Shown: positions 1-8,969, counted from the first letter of the stretch. The stretch is 64,000 nucleotides of DNA from Candidatus Competibacteraceae bacterium (GCA_016699715.1 CP065007.1:310001-374000), one strand, 5' to 3'. Program-made: numbers and translations. Notes: a model not told the origin generated them from the sequence alone.

Positions 1-158
1 ATTTCGGTCCAGAACGGGACAACGATCAGGAATCACCGCAGTGGCATGCCGATTGGACCAGCACCGAGCGGCGGCCACTGCTGGTGCGACTGAACCTGAC
101 CTTACGAGGCGAGGTCTGGCCCGACCTGGTCGTTGCGCTGGTCGAGGGACCGCGCTGA
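1..158 (+). CDS. gspJ: Type II secretion pseudopilin GspJ, C-terminal end (partial)
   Basis: The frame is open from base 3 to a TGA at 156-158 and encodes the last 51 residues of a protein whose start lies outside the window. The fragment contains a tryptophan-rich stretch and a strand-like run LLVRLNLTL, typical of the C-terminal beta sheet of minor pseudopilins. The stop overlaps the gspK start as ATGA, which implies translational coupling. The assignment to GspJ rests mainly on the J-K-L-M-N-D order. GspJ is a minor pseudopilin that caps the periplasmic pseudopilus with GspI and GspK. Confidence 0.75.
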   Translation, partial: FGPERDNDQESPQWHADWTSTERRPLLVRLNLTLRGEVWPDLVVALVEGPR

Positions 159-1069
159 TGATTACCGATCATAGAGAGTGCGTCGAGTGGTCCGACGCTC
201 GCGAAAACGGCATGGTGCTGGTCATCGTGTTGTGGATCACAACCCTGTTGGCGGTGATGGCCGGTAGTTTCGCCTATTCCATGCGGATCGAAACCCGCTT
301 GGCGACTGGCACGGTCGAGCGAGCGCAAGCACGGGCTCTGGCCGAAGCCGGCATCGCCTATGCGCTGGTCTGGCAACTGGATCCGGAGGCACAGAAACAG
401 TGGTCGCCAAACGGTGACTGGCGCGAATGGTCTTTTGGGGGTGGTCGGCTGAGAATCCAGGTAGTGGACGCCGGCGGCTTGGTGAATCTCAACACCGCCA
501 ACTCTGAATTACTCAAGGCTTTGTTATCGGCGGCCGGTGTTGATTCCCAGGATCAGGACCGTTTGGCGGATGCCATCCAGGACTGGCGCGATCCGGACGA
601 TCAGCCACTGCCGCACGGCGCCGAAAGCGGTGACTATCGCGCCGCCGGTCGGCCTGGACCCAAGAATGCGCCCTTCGAGAGCGTCGAGGAATTGGGTGAG
701 GTGTTGGGAATGACCCAAGCGCTCTATGAGCGGATCGCGGATGTGGACACGGTGTTTTCCTACCACTCCGGCGTGAATCCGGAATTGGCGCCCGCCCGCT
801 TGCTGCAAGCCCTGGGTTTGGACGAGCGGACCGTGGCCGATTACCTGGCGACGCGCGCCAGCGCCGTCGCTGACGGATCGCCTCCGCCACCGCTGCAAGC
901 TGGTGACGGTCAATCCTTTTTCTCCCCGAGCCGTGCGAACGTTTATCATATGACCGTGACGGCCGAGACGGAGAGTGGAACGTCCGTGACCATAAAGGCC
1001 GTTATCGATGGGCGGAGCGTAGCTACCGAGCAGAACCCGCGGGTACTGGCGTGGCGCGCGGGGCGCTGA
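158..1069 (+). CDS. gspK: Type II secretion minor pseudopilin GspK
   Basis: Encodes 303 residues. The ATG at 158 is preferred over an upstream ATG at 41 because it overlaps the gspJ stop and places the prepilin signal near the N-terminus. Residues 1-38 form a type III (prepilin) signal: a short charged leader ending in Gly18, then a hydrophobic helix MVLVIVLWITTLLAVMAG. Position 5 after the cleavage site lacks the usual Glu, as is known for GspK. The periplasmic part carries GspK-type segments such as VNLNTAN and DWRDPDDQPLPHGAE. GspK sits at the pseudopilus tip with GspI and GspJ. The length is close to the family norm of about 300-330 residues. Confidence 0.92.
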   Translation: MITDHRECVEWSDARENGMVLVIVLWITTLLAVMAGSFAYSMRIETRLATGTVERAQARALAEAGIAYALVWQLDPEAQKQWSPNGDWREWSFGGGRLRIQVVDAGGLVNLNTANSELLKALLSAAGVDSQDQDRLADAIQDWRDPDDQPLPHGAESGDYRAAGRPGPKNAPFESVEELGEVLGMTQALYERIADVDTVFSYHSGVNPELAPARLLQALGLDERTVADYLATRASAVADGSPPPPLQAGDGQSFFSPSRANVYHMTVTAETESGTSVTIKAVIDGRSVATEQNPRVLAWRAGR

Positions 1070-1184
1070 AAAAGGTGGTCTTTTAGCAGTTAAGCCAAGA
1101 CTCTTCTTACCTCTTGGGTGATCGTCATGCATCATGAACTTGGTTTTAATACAGCCTGTTAGGCCGGAGAATAGGCATTCGCGC

Positions 1185-2279
1185 ATGGTTTTGTCGCTGG
1201 ATTCATCACGTTTGCAGGTTTTGACAATCAATCCCCGCTGGATCTGGAAGACATTCTGGCGCTGGTGGCGGGATGGCCTGCTAGCCTGGTTTCCCGCCAG
1301 CGTTCGCCGCTGGTTGATCGGTTCGTCGCGGCGCTTGGTCATCGCGGTGGATGAAAATGGGTATGTGTTGTCGCGCGAAGAATCCGGACAAAACCAGGTC
1401 CTGGAGCGGCTGGATCGGGCGTTGCCCGATGATCGGCTGGTGGTGAAGTGGTTTAAGGCAGAGAAAGCCAGACAACTGGTGTTGCGTTTTCCAGCCGACC
1501 AGGCGTTAGCGCGGACCCTGTCGCTGCCTTTGGCCGCCGAGAAGAAGTTGCGCCAAGTGGCGGGGTTCGAGATGGACCGCCTGACGCCGTTTGCCGCCGA
1601 TCAGGTGTACTACCATGCCCGCGTGTTGCAACGTCAGCCCGAACAGCGCCGTTTACGGGTCGAGCTGACCGCGCTGCCGCGGGTTGCGGTGGATCCGATG
1701 CTGCTTCAGTTGCGACAACAAGGACTGTTGCCAGACGTGCTGGACGTGGTGGGTGCCGATTCCGATCTTAATCTGTTGCCGCCGGAGCAGCGAGTGCGTC
1801 GGGGTCTTTGGGAACAGCGGATGCGGGCGATGGTGATCGTCGCCAGTCTGCTGCTGGTTGCGGTGGCCGCGGTGTTGCCGATTTGGCAGCAACGCGCGCT
1901 GTTGCTCCAGGCGAACGCCAAGAGCGGTCGGCTCCAGGCGGCGGCGAATCAAGCCATGACCCTACGTGATCAGTTGGATCGGACCCTGCAAACCTCCCGG
2001 ATGCTGGCGGAGAAAAAACAGGCGATTCCAACTCGGGTGGATCTGCTGCGGGAATTGACCCTGATCCTGCCGGTGGACACTTGGGTGGAACGATTGCAGG
2101 TCAAGGGGGATAGCTTGCAGATCAACGGCCAGTCCGCCAAGGCATCGGCGCTGGTTGGTATCATCGAAGCCTCCGATTTGCTGGACGGCGCTAGATTTTT
2201 GTCGCCGGTCACCACGGATCCGAGAACCAACAAAGAGCGTTTCCTGCTGGGCGCGCACATCGGCAGGGAGTTGCGATGA
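1185..2279 (+). CDS. gspL: Type II secretion inner-membrane protein GspL
   Basis: Encodes 364 residues from the ATG at 1185. An in-frame ATG at 1134 would add 17 residues, and neither has a strong Shine-Dalgarno, so the start is uncertain. The N-terminal 200 residues are the cytoplasmic actin-like domain that docks the ATPase GspE. One membrane helix lies near residues 213-232 (VIVASLLLVAVAAVLPIW). The rest is the periplasmic PilN-like part with a coiled segment. It is a PilM/PilN-type GspL as in Xanthomonas-like systems. The 3' end overlaps gspM by ATGA (2276-2279). A 64-bp gap separates it from gspK. Confidence 0.88.
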   Translation: MVLSLDSSRLQVLTINPRWIWKTFWRWWRDGLLAWFPASVRRWLIGSSRRLVIAVDENGYVLSREESGQNQVLERLDRALPDDRLVVKWFKAEKARQLVLRFPADQALARTLSLPLAAEKKLRQVAGFEMDRLTPFAADQVYYHARVLQRQPEQRRLRVELTALPRVAVDPMLLQLRQQGLLPDVLDVVGADSDLNLLPPEQRVRRGLWEQRMRAMVIVASLLLVAVAAVLPIWQQRALLLQANAKSGRLQAAANQAMTLRDQLDRTLQTSRMLAEKKQAIPTRVDLLRELTLILPVDTWVERLQVKGDSLQINGQSAKASALVGIIEASDLLDGARFLSPVTTDPRTNKERFLLGAHIGRELR

Positions 2280-2875
2280 CCGCCACGACGGCGCCGGGTT
2301 GGGGGCAACGTCTGGGGGCGTTGGCGCTGCTGTTGCTGGTGGTGGTTGGTACCCTCTACTTGGTGGGGGAGCGGGGGCTGGCCGTCAGCTACCGTTTTTA
2401 TGAAGAACGTCTGGAGCAGCAGCAGGGTCGATTGGAGCAGCTCGAACGAATGGCCGCCAACCGCGAGCCGATCCAGCAGTTGATCGCCAGAATCCAGCAG
2501 GACCGCAATATTACCGCTCAGTACCTGCCGCAATCCGCGCCACCGCTGGCCGCCGCCGAGCTGCAGCAGCGCGTCAAGGCCGTCGTCGAGGCGGCCGGTG
2601 GGACCCTGCGCAGTACGCAGGCGCTGCCGCCGGTCGAGGAAGGAAGCGCCGTGAAGGTGGCTGTCAACGCGACCGTGAGTGGGGATACCGACAGCTTGCA
2701 GAAAATTCTGTACGACCTTGAATCGCAGACGCCACTATTGTTTGTCGATAATCTGGATGTGTCGGCGCGGGCAGTCCGTCAACGTCTGCCCAACGGTCGG
2801 TTGGCCGGCTATACCCGGGTGCAACTGAATATTCAATTTGAAATCTCGGGGTATCTGCGCAAGGAGGATGGCTGA
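2276..2875 (+). CDS. gspM: Type II secretion protein GspM
   Basis: Encodes 199 residues. A short N-terminus is followed by one membrane helix (about residues 14-35) and a periplasmic coiled stretch rich in Gln and Glu (about 40-75), then a ferredoxin-like domain. This is the GspM subtype-b arrangement. GspM pairs with GspL in the inner-membrane assembly platform. The start overlaps the gspL stop, and the next gene begins directly after its TGA, so translation is probably coupled. Confidence 0.87.
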   Translation: MTATTAPGWGQRLGALALLLLVVVGTLYLVGERGLAVSYRFYEERLEQQQGRLEQLERMAANREPIQQLIARIQQDRNITAQYLPQSAPPLAAAELQQRVKAVVEAAGGTLRSTQALPPVEEGSAVKVAVNATVSGDTDSLQKILYDLESQTPLLFVDNLDVSARAVRQRLPNGRLAGYTRVQLNIQFEISGYLRKEDG

Positions 2876-3508
2876 ATGACAGCCAGAAACGCCGGCCTGT
2901 TGCTGTGGTTGCTGGTTGGTGGGGCCGCCGCCGCCGCCGTGTACTGGCAACTTGCACACCCGCCGCGCCCTCCCGCAGCGCCTGCCGCAAGTCGGTCCCC
3001 GGAACTGCCGTCAGTGGAGCCCATGCGGCTCTTTCAACTACCACCGCTGGATCAGTATGGCGAGATTGTCCTGCATCCGCTATTTATTGCGGCTCGCGAG
3101 CCGGAACCTCCTCCGCCTCCCGAGGAAGCGCCGCTGGAAGAACCGTCCGCTCCCCCGGGGCCGGAACAGAAACTGACGTTGCTGGGGGTGATGATCACAT
3201 CCAGTGCAAAGAAGGCCTTATTGCGACCCGAAGAGCCCAATGCAAAAACAGCACGGATTGGCCTAGGGGAAAAAGTAGGCGAGTGGCGGCTGGAGGCGGT
3301 TTTCTCCGACCGGGTCGTGTTGCGCAAGGGCCAATCCACCCAGGAATTGCCGTTGATACGCCCGCAAAAACCGAAGAATCCGCGCGCCCGCCAGTCTGGC
3401 GCGCGGCGCGGCCGGAATGCGCGGCCGGTCGGCCAACCAGTGATGGCGCCAAACCCCGGTGTGCCCCCACCGCCAGTGGTTTCTCCGCCGCCGCGAAATA
3501 ATGGATAA
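2876..3508 (+). CDS. gspN: Type II secretion protein GspN/GspC-like (XpsN type)
   Basis: Encodes 210 residues. One N-terminal membrane helix (about residues 6-22) is followed by a proline-rich linker, a second acidic proline-rich stretch (about 77-95), and a small beta domain (about 98-160, including LTLLGVMITSS and VVLRKGQSTQELPL). That domain resembles the homology region of GspC, which binds the secretin N0 domain. The C-terminus is Arg- and Pro-rich. In Xanthomonas-type systems the gene between M and D is called N and does the GspC job. It starts immediately after the gspM stop and ends just before gspD. The call rests on architecture and position, since sequence conservation in this family is low. 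Confidence 0.8.
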   Translation: MTARNAGLLLWLLVGGAAAAAVYWQLAHPPRPPAAPAASRSPELPSVEPMRLFQLPPLDQYGEIVLHPLFIAAREPEPPPPPEEAPLEEPSAPPGPEQKLTLLGVMITSSAKKALLRPEEPNAKTARIGLGEKVGEWRLEAVFSDRVVLRKGQSTQELPLIRPQKPKNPRARQSGARRGRNARPVGQPVMAPNPGVPPPPVVSPPPRNNG

Positions 3509-3521
3509 AGGCTCTATTTTC

Positions 3522-5834
3522 ATGAAAAAATTATGTTTAACGCTGGCTTGCGCGTTGTTGGCGTTGCTACTCGGCGCGTGCGCGACGGCGCCCGCTGACC
3601 AGAATGCTCAAGACTCGGCGGAGCCGGCCGCGCCCACCGCTGGCGAAGCGCTTCGCCTGACTTCAGCGCCGTTGCCGTCCGCCGCTCGGCCGCCACTCGC
3701 CGACCAGGACAGCGCCGCGATGACTGCCGGCACCACGATGATTCTGCCAGGGACGGGTAACTTCATCGACAGGAAGACAGCCTCCAAGCCGACACCGGTA
3801 ACCCGCACCAAGGCCGGCGAAGTCACTCTCAATTTCGAGGAGGCCGATATTCGTGACGTCGTCAAAGTCGTTTTCGACACCCTCAAGGCAAACTATACGG
3901 TCGACCCGCAGGTGCAGGGTGAAGTGACCGTGCAAACCGGCCGGCCGCTCGCGCGGGATCAATTGTTGCCGACCTTGGAGACGTTGCTGCGCGCCAGTAA
4001 CGCGGTTCTGATTCGCGAAGGCGAGGTATACCGAATCATTCCGGCCGCGGGTGCCGCGCAGAGAGGAATTTTGACGCCACGGTTGGGTCGGGATGACTTG
4101 GGGTATGGCGTGCGGATCGTGCCCTTACGCTATGTGAGCGCCACCGAGATGCAAACGATCATTACGCCGTTTTTGCCCGAAGGGGGCGTTCTCCGAGCGG
4201 ATCCCATTCGTAACCTGTTGATTTTGTCTGGCACCCCGCAAGAATTGGCCAACGCGCAAAGCACTATCGATACTTTCGATGTGAACTGGCTCAAGGGTAT
4301 GTCCATCGGCATGTTCCGGCTGCGCAATGTGGACAGTCAGGCATTGGCCGGGGAGTTGAATCAATTCTTGGGCGAGGGTTCCGGAACGCCCATCGCGGGG
4401 ATGCTTAAGTTCGTACCGCTCAGCAAACTGAACGCAGTGCTGGTGATTACGCCACAGTTGGAATATCTCAGAGAGGCGGCTATCTGGATCGAACGCCTGG
4501 ATGGCATCGGCGGCGAACGACTGTATGTTTATCAGGTGCAGAACAGCCGGGCTGACTATGTGGCTGAATTGCTCAACGGTCTATTCAACCTTGGCGGCAG
4601 CGGTGGCGCAAGCCGGGGAGGGGATCTGGCGCCAGGTTTGAAATCGTCGCAGCTATCGAGCGGATCAGGCCTGACGGGCGGTTCGAGCTCCAGTTTGAGT
4701 GGAGGAAGCAGTAAGTCGACACTGTCCAGCTCGTCGTCTTCCGGGCTTGGTGGTTCGGGTACGGGAACGTCCGGGCTTGGGAGTTCCACGCCATCGATTG
4801 GCGGTCGCGCGGGTGGGCGTTCCGGTGGCACGGCCAACGCTAGTGCTGGCACTGGGGGTAGCGCCATTGGTTCGGGCGGACCCAGCGTGGGCATGGAGGA
4901 GGTTCGTATCGTCGCCGATGTCGAAAACAACTCGCTATTGATCTGGGCCACCAATCAGAATTACGAGCGGATCCTCGGCACGTTGCAAAAGCTGGATGTT
5001 ACGCCCCGTCAGGTTCTGATCGAGGCCACCATCGCCGAGGTGACCCTGACCGGCAAGTTGCAGTACGGCCTGCAATGGTTTTTTACCAATGATGTGGGCA
5101 GCAGTCACACGGGTACGGGCTCGCTCGGGATCAACGCGAACGACCTGACGGTCAACGATGTGTTTGCGGGTCGAGCAACCGGCGCTTTTTCCTATGCGGT
5201 TACCGACAGCGCCGGGTTGGTGCGCGCTCTGCTGAATACCTTGGCCAGCGATTCCAAGGTCAAGGTGTTGTCATCGCCCCATGTGATGGTGGTGGACAAC
5301 CAGCAGGCGGTGATCCGGGTGGGTACCCAGCAACCGATTCCATCCGGTACGACCACCACGAATAACGTGACCACCTCGGGTGGCGTGGAATATAAGGATA
5401 CCGGTGTGCTGTTGGAGGTATTGCCTCGGGTCAACTCGGGCGGCATGGTAAATATGGAAATCAAGCAGGAAGTGATCGATTTGGGGCCGTTGGTGGAAAC
5501 TACCCAAAGTAGCAGCCAATCGATCTCGTCGCGCTCGTTCTTGCAGCGTAGCGTGACCAGCAAGGTGGTGGTCAAGAGCGGCCAGACGCTGGTGCTGGGG
5601 GGGTTGATCCGCGACAATCGTTCCGAAGGACAGAGCGGGTTTCCGATACTGTACAAGATTCCGGTGTTGGGAGCGCTATTCGGCAACACCGAAGAACAGG
5701 TAGACCGTACCGAGTTGATCGTGCTGATCACCCCACGGGTGGTCGAGAATAGCCAGGAAGCCGATCAGGTGACCGAGGAGATCAAGCGTAAGATGCAGGA
5801 ACTTGCGCCGATGATTCAGCAACCCGCGGGCTGA
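3522..5834 (+). CDS. gspD: Type II secretion secretin GspD (lipoprotein)
   Basis: Encodes 770 residues from the ATG at 3522 (AAAGG about 10 bases upstream). An in-frame ATG at 3501, overlapping the gspN stop, is the alternative. The signal peptide ends in a lipobox, LLGAC, so the secretin is probably lipid-anchored like XpsD. The N0 domain begins near residue 100 (VTLNFEEADIRDVVK), followed by N1 (about 183-255), N2 and N3. A Gly/Ser-rich low-complexity insert occupies about residues 356-455. The conserved secretin barrel fills the C-terminus, with VEYKDTGVLLEVLPRV and LVLGGLI...PVLGALF...ELIVLITPRVV. It forms the outer-membrane channel through which folded exoproteins leave. Confidence 0.95.
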   Translation: MKKLCLTLACALLALLLGACATAPADQNAQDSAEPAAPTAGEALRLTSAPLPSAARPPLADQDSAAMTAGTTMILPGTGNFIDRKTASKPTPVTRTKAGEVTLNFEEADIRDVVKVVFDTLKANYTVDPQVQGEVTVQTGRPLARDQLLPTLETLLRASNAVLIREGEVYRIIPAAGAAQRGILTPRLGRDDLGYGVRIVPLRYVSATEMQTIITPFLPEGGVLRADPIRNLLILSGTPQELANAQSTIDTFDVNWLKGMSIGMFRLRNVDSQALAGELNQFLGEGSGTPIAGMLKFVPLSKLNAVLVITPQLEYLREAAIWIERLDGIGGERLYVYQVQNSRADYVAELLNGLFNLGGSGGASRGGDLAPGLKSSQLSSGSGLTGGSSSSLSGGSSKSTLSSSSSSGLGGSGTGTSGLGSSTPSIGGRAGGRSGGTANASAGTGGSAIGSGGPSVGMEEVRIVADVENNSLLIWATNQNYERILGTLQKLDVTPRQVLIEATIAEVTLTGKLQYGLQWFFTNDVGSSHTGTGSLGINANDLTVNDVFAGRATGAFSYAVTDSAGLVRALLNTLASDSKVKVLSSPHVMVVDNQQAVIRVGTQQPIPSGTTTTNNVTTSGGVEYKDTGVLLEVLPRVNSGGMVNMEIKQEVIDLGPLVETTQSSSQSISSRSFLQRSVTSKVVVKSGQTLVLGGLIRDNRSEGQSGFPILYKIPVLGALFGNTEEQVDRTELIVLITPRVVENSQEADQVTEEIKRKMQELAPMIQQPAG

Positions 5835-6052
5835 GAAGCTGTATAAAAACACCAGACCGTAAATCAACGGGTTATACGTGGAAGTCCGTTTACGCGCGAT
5901 TTTTGCCGAATATCACCGGAAGTTAGTCTTATATAATCAATAAGTTAGTTTTTATACAGTCTCTGAGTCCTGCTACTCATGAGGATTCTTGTGATGGGAT
6001 GCGGGGACAGGCTGAAAGCTTTGTTGTTTTTTTGGTATAGCTTGTTGTATGG

Positions 6053-6081
6053 TTGACATGGCTGCGTGCTACACTTATAGT
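6053..6081 (+). promoter_or_regulatory. Sigma-70-like promoter P1 upstream of the exported-protein gene
   Basis: The -35 box TTGACA (6053-6058) and -10 box TATAGT (6076-6081) are separated by exactly 17 bases, a near-consensus sigma-70 promoter. It is about 165 bases upstream of the start at 6248. It is followed 100 bases later by a second similar promoter, and the sequence before each -35 box is repeated (6021-6058 and 6121-6158). Confidence 0.75.
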
Positions 6082-6152
6082 CTATAACTAATAGGGTTTT
6101 GTGGTGGCATGAACAAAGGATTGTTGTTTTTTTGCCAGCACATGTTGTTTGG

Positions 6153-6181
6153 TTGACTTATCCACGTTTTCAACGTACAGT
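6153..6181 (+). promoter_or_regulatory. Sigma-70-like promoter P2, tandem copy of P1
   Basis: TTGACT (6153-6158) and TACAGT (6176-6181) have 17-base spacing. The pair is exactly 100 bases downstream of P1, and both are preceded by TTGTTGTTTTTTTG and by TGTTGTWTGGTTGAC. This points to duplication of a promoter unit. The boxes are weaker than in P1. Confidence 0.6.
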
Positions 6182-6247
6182 TAAGCCTGTCGTTGAGACT
6201 TCTCTTGAATGATGCTTCTCCCTTACTACTTGTTAAGGAGCCTCAAA

Positions 6248-7444
6248 ATGGTGCGTGAATTTAAAAAGATTGGTGCCGCTGCGGCAGTCGCCGGTGCCCT
6301 GCTGGCCTCATCCGCCAGCTACGCGACGGTTCAGTTGTCCGCGGCCGGCGATGTCTTGCTGGTGCCGTATGTGACCTGCGACCTCAACAGCGATTTGTCG
6401 GAGCAAAAAAATACCCTGATCGGTTTGATCACGTTTTGGAAAACGCGGCTGGGGCTGGTTGATAAGGACGGTGCTCTTCTGCCGGCGCCAGCAGGGCTGG
6501 CCAATGTGAAGCCGAGTGGTGTCCCTACAGTGCCGTCTCGTACGCCTTCCGGGAGCGGTCAGGTGCATTGGTATTTTTATAACACCAAGAGCGAGCATTT
6601 GCTGGATGGTGTTATTTCGGTAACCGATAACGATTTCGTTCGGTTTGACTGGTGCAATACCATCAAGGACGATCCGGCGACGGCGTATTTAGGTGATGGA
6701 AATCACCCGGGCTATATGCTGTTCGTGGACAATACGTTCGACTCCGAGCAACTTTCGGGCCAGAATAGTGTTGTCGGAATGCCAAAATTTGCATTGTATG
6801 GTCATGCATATCAGGTACAGGGCAACTGGGCATCGCAAGCGTTTATTCCTGTGGTGTCGAATCCGGTATGTACCTTTGATGTAACTGCTAATAGCGCGCC
6901 GTCGGAATACACATGTTCAGGTGTTGAGGGCCAGCCTGGCGGTTTCTGGATCAATGTTGTCAAGAATCTGACTACAGGTTATCCACATACCAGGCGTTTG
7001 GTGAGCGGCATCGACTATACCAATAACGCGGTTCGGCAGGTGCGGGATGTTTACCTCCGTTACTTCCTGGATCCTGCCTTGGCGACAGCGAACCTGATGG
7101 TGTTTTGGTTCAACACTAACGCGACCCGCAGTGCGGCTGGCGAGACCTATGACAGTCAGCAGGTTTACCAGCGCTCGTTCACTCAGACCTTCCCGAATGA
7201 GCTGAATCTTATCGCCAGCACGCCTGCCGCGCCCCAATTCCCAGGCATGATTCATGAGGAAGATGAGGATGGCTTCATAGTTAAGAATACGGGAATCATT
7301 CGCTTTGGGATTCCCGAGGTCCAGAGCGGTATAGAATGGAGTTCTTCCGGTGTGGTGTTCAATATGCTGGGCTTGGGCGCTGGTGACAATGCCGCGCAGC
7401 TCCAGACAGAGATGGCTACTGAAGGTTCGGAATATCAATTCTGA
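6248..7444 (+). CDS. Exported protein of unknown function, GDVL-PY family (distant member)
   Basis: Encodes 398 residues. The ATG at 6248 is chosen over 6209 because AAGGAG lies seven bases upstream (6235-6240) and a clean signal peptide results, with likely cleavage after SSASYA (about residue 26). The mature start contains GDVLLVPYVT, matching the GDVLIFPYYT and GDAVIIPYYT starts of the two proteins at 43673 and 45747, so it looks like a distant relative. There are no membrane helices beyond the signal and no recognised catalytic motif. Cysteines are few and spread out. The gene follows the secretin gene after two promoters and is closed by a terminator at 7472. It may be a type II secretion substrate, surface protein or matrix protein (inference). 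Confidence 0.75.
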   Translation: MVREFKKIGAAAAVAGALLASSASYATVQLSAAGDVLLVPYVTCDLNSDLSEQKNTLIGLITFWKTRLGLVDKDGALLPAPAGLANVKPSGVPTVPSRTPSGSGQVHWYFYNTKSEHLLDGVISVTDNDFVRFDWCNTIKDDPATAYLGDGNHPGYMLFVDNTFDSEQLSGQNSVVGMPKFALYGHAYQVQGNWASQAFIPVVSNPVCTFDVTANSAPSEYTCSGVEGQPGGFWINVVKNLTTGYPHTRRLVSGIDYTNNAVRQVRDVYLRYFLDPALATANLMVFWFNTNATRSAAGETYDSQQVYQRSFTQTFPNELNLIASTPAAPQFPGMIHEEDEDGFIVKNTGIIRFGIPEVQSGIEWSSSGVVFNMLGLGAGDNAAQLQTEMATEGSEYQF

Positions 7445-7471
7445 TCCTTGAGTCAGTTAGTTTTTCCGGAG

Positions 7472-7503
7472 CGGTGCCTTGTGAAAGGCACCGTTTCCTT
7501 TTG
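7472..7503 (+). terminator. Rho-independent terminator
   Basis: The 9-bp stem CGGTGCCTT / AAGGCACCG (7472-7480 and 7485-7493) has a GTGA tetraloop and is followed by TTTCCTTTT. It lies 27 bases after the stop at 7444. The loop is the same as in the terminator at 47562, behind the second exported-protein locus. Confidence 0.85.
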
Positions 7504-7573
7504 AGCGTGAAGAGTTCCTAGGTGTTGTTAGCACATAGTACAGTCTCGTTAATGATAATCCATATACTTTAAA

Positions 7574-7699
7574 TCAGCAGTTCCCGGTCTCTTTTTTCAA
7601 CATATTGAATCGTAATGCTATTTTTATTAACGTAACTCTAATTATACATAAAAAACTTCTTATAAATCAATCATAAATTAAGAGACCGGGAATCGCTGA
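7574..7699. mobile_element. MITE-like element, 126 bp, with 7-bp target duplication
   Basis: The ends are inverted repeats, 18 of 20 bases identical: 7574-7593 begins TCAGCAGTTCCCGGTCTC and the reverse complement of 7680-7699 begins TCAGCGATTCCCGGTCTC. Direct repeats CTTTAAA flank the element at 7567-7573 and 7700-7706. The interior is AT-rich and non-coding. This is the form of a non-autonomous transposon. No element with the same ends was seen elsewhere in the window, so the family is unknown. Confidence 0.7.
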
Positions 7700-7783
7700 C
7701 TTTAAATAAACTATTTTATTATGGCGATTGCCTAATATGTTATCCATAACACTGGCTAGAAGACTCAGCGGGTAGGCACGATC

Positions 7784-8910
7784 ATGAACGCAAAGTGGTT
7801 GTCCGACGCACGAAAAATCCCTGATGAAGCCATGAATTATATACGGCGTATTGCAGTTCGGGCGGTGGAAGAAAAGCATCAGAGTCCGGAATTGATTGCC
7901 GAGATTATCGGCATCAGTCGCAGTCGCATTTACGACTGGTTACGCTGGTATCGTGAGGATGGAGCAGCGGCGCTGGATACGCAGTCGGCGCCGGGTGCGT
8001 CACCGGTCATCACCCCTGGCATGGATCACTGGCTCCGGGAAATTGTCTTGCGGTCGACGCCGGTGGATCATGGTTACGATACCGTCTTGTGGACGCGAGC
8101 GCTTCTGGCGGATTGACTCAAAAAGCACTACGGGATTGAGGTGGCGGAATGCACGGTGGGTCTGCATTTGCACCGGATGAAGCTGAGCGGTCAGACATGT
8201 CTTATCCCCTACATGTTTCAGTTTTGAGACGTCTGCATTTGCACCGGATGAAGCTGAGCGGTCAGACGCCGTGCTATCGAGCCCAGGAACGGAATCCCGA
8301 ACAGGTCGCGTATTTTCTGGAGGTTAAATTTCCGATCATCCAACCGCTTACCGAGAAGATCGGGGCTGATATCGTGTTTGAGGATGAGGCCGGGGTGGGG
8401 ATCATGACTCGGTCGGGCCGCACCTGGGGCGCGGTGGGACAGGCCCCGAAGGTCGCGGTCACCGGTCGACGAGGCGGCTACAACGTGTTGTCGACGATCA
8501 CGGCCAACGGTGAACTGCATTACGCGTTGGAAGAAAAAAATATCGATGGAAAGCGGTATGTGGAATTTCTCGAAAAGCTCTTACGGGACCGAACACGCCC
8601 GCTCATTGTGATTGCGGATAACGCCTCTTTTCATAAGGCACCGGAAGTGCGTGAGTTTGTACTAGGTAATCGCAAAAAAATCCGGATGTTCTTTTTGCCA
8701 ACCTACGTGCCAGAACTTAATCCAGATGAACAGGTCTGGAACGAAATCAAGCATCGACAACTCGGTAAGCAACCGATCAAAAACAAACTAGACTTAAAGA
8801 AACGGCTCCACTCCGCGCTGAAATCCTTGCGGCAAAAAGCCGAAAAGATTCGGTCATTTTTTCAGCTTCCTGATACCCAGTATGCAGCAATACCAGAGTC
8901 AATCTTGTAA
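7784..8910 (+). pseudogene. IS630-family transposase, inactivated
   Basis: The N-terminal piece (7784-8113) carries a helix-turn-helix of the IS630 type, with IAEIIGISRSRIYDWLRWYREDG. A TGA at 8114-8116 interrupts the frame. Reading continues (LKKHYGIEVAE) until a 71-base tandem duplication, in which the unit starting TCTGCATTTGCACCGGATGA occurs at 8161 and again at 8232 and shifts the frame. The rest (to 8910) contains the DDE core with FEDEAGVG, VIADNASFHK and PELNPDEQVWNEIK. All catalytic acids remain, but two lesions make the gene dead. No terminal inverted repeats could be identified, so the element's ends are unknown. Confidence 0.85.
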
Positions 8911-8969
8911 GATAATGTCTGGATATCAATTAGCGAGACTATATTTGCATGAAGTCTGAGGGCATGACC

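Noticed and set aside
5835..5960. Terminator just after the secretin gene
   Set aside because: No stable GC-rich hairpin with a T run was found; transcription may read into the tandem-promoter region.
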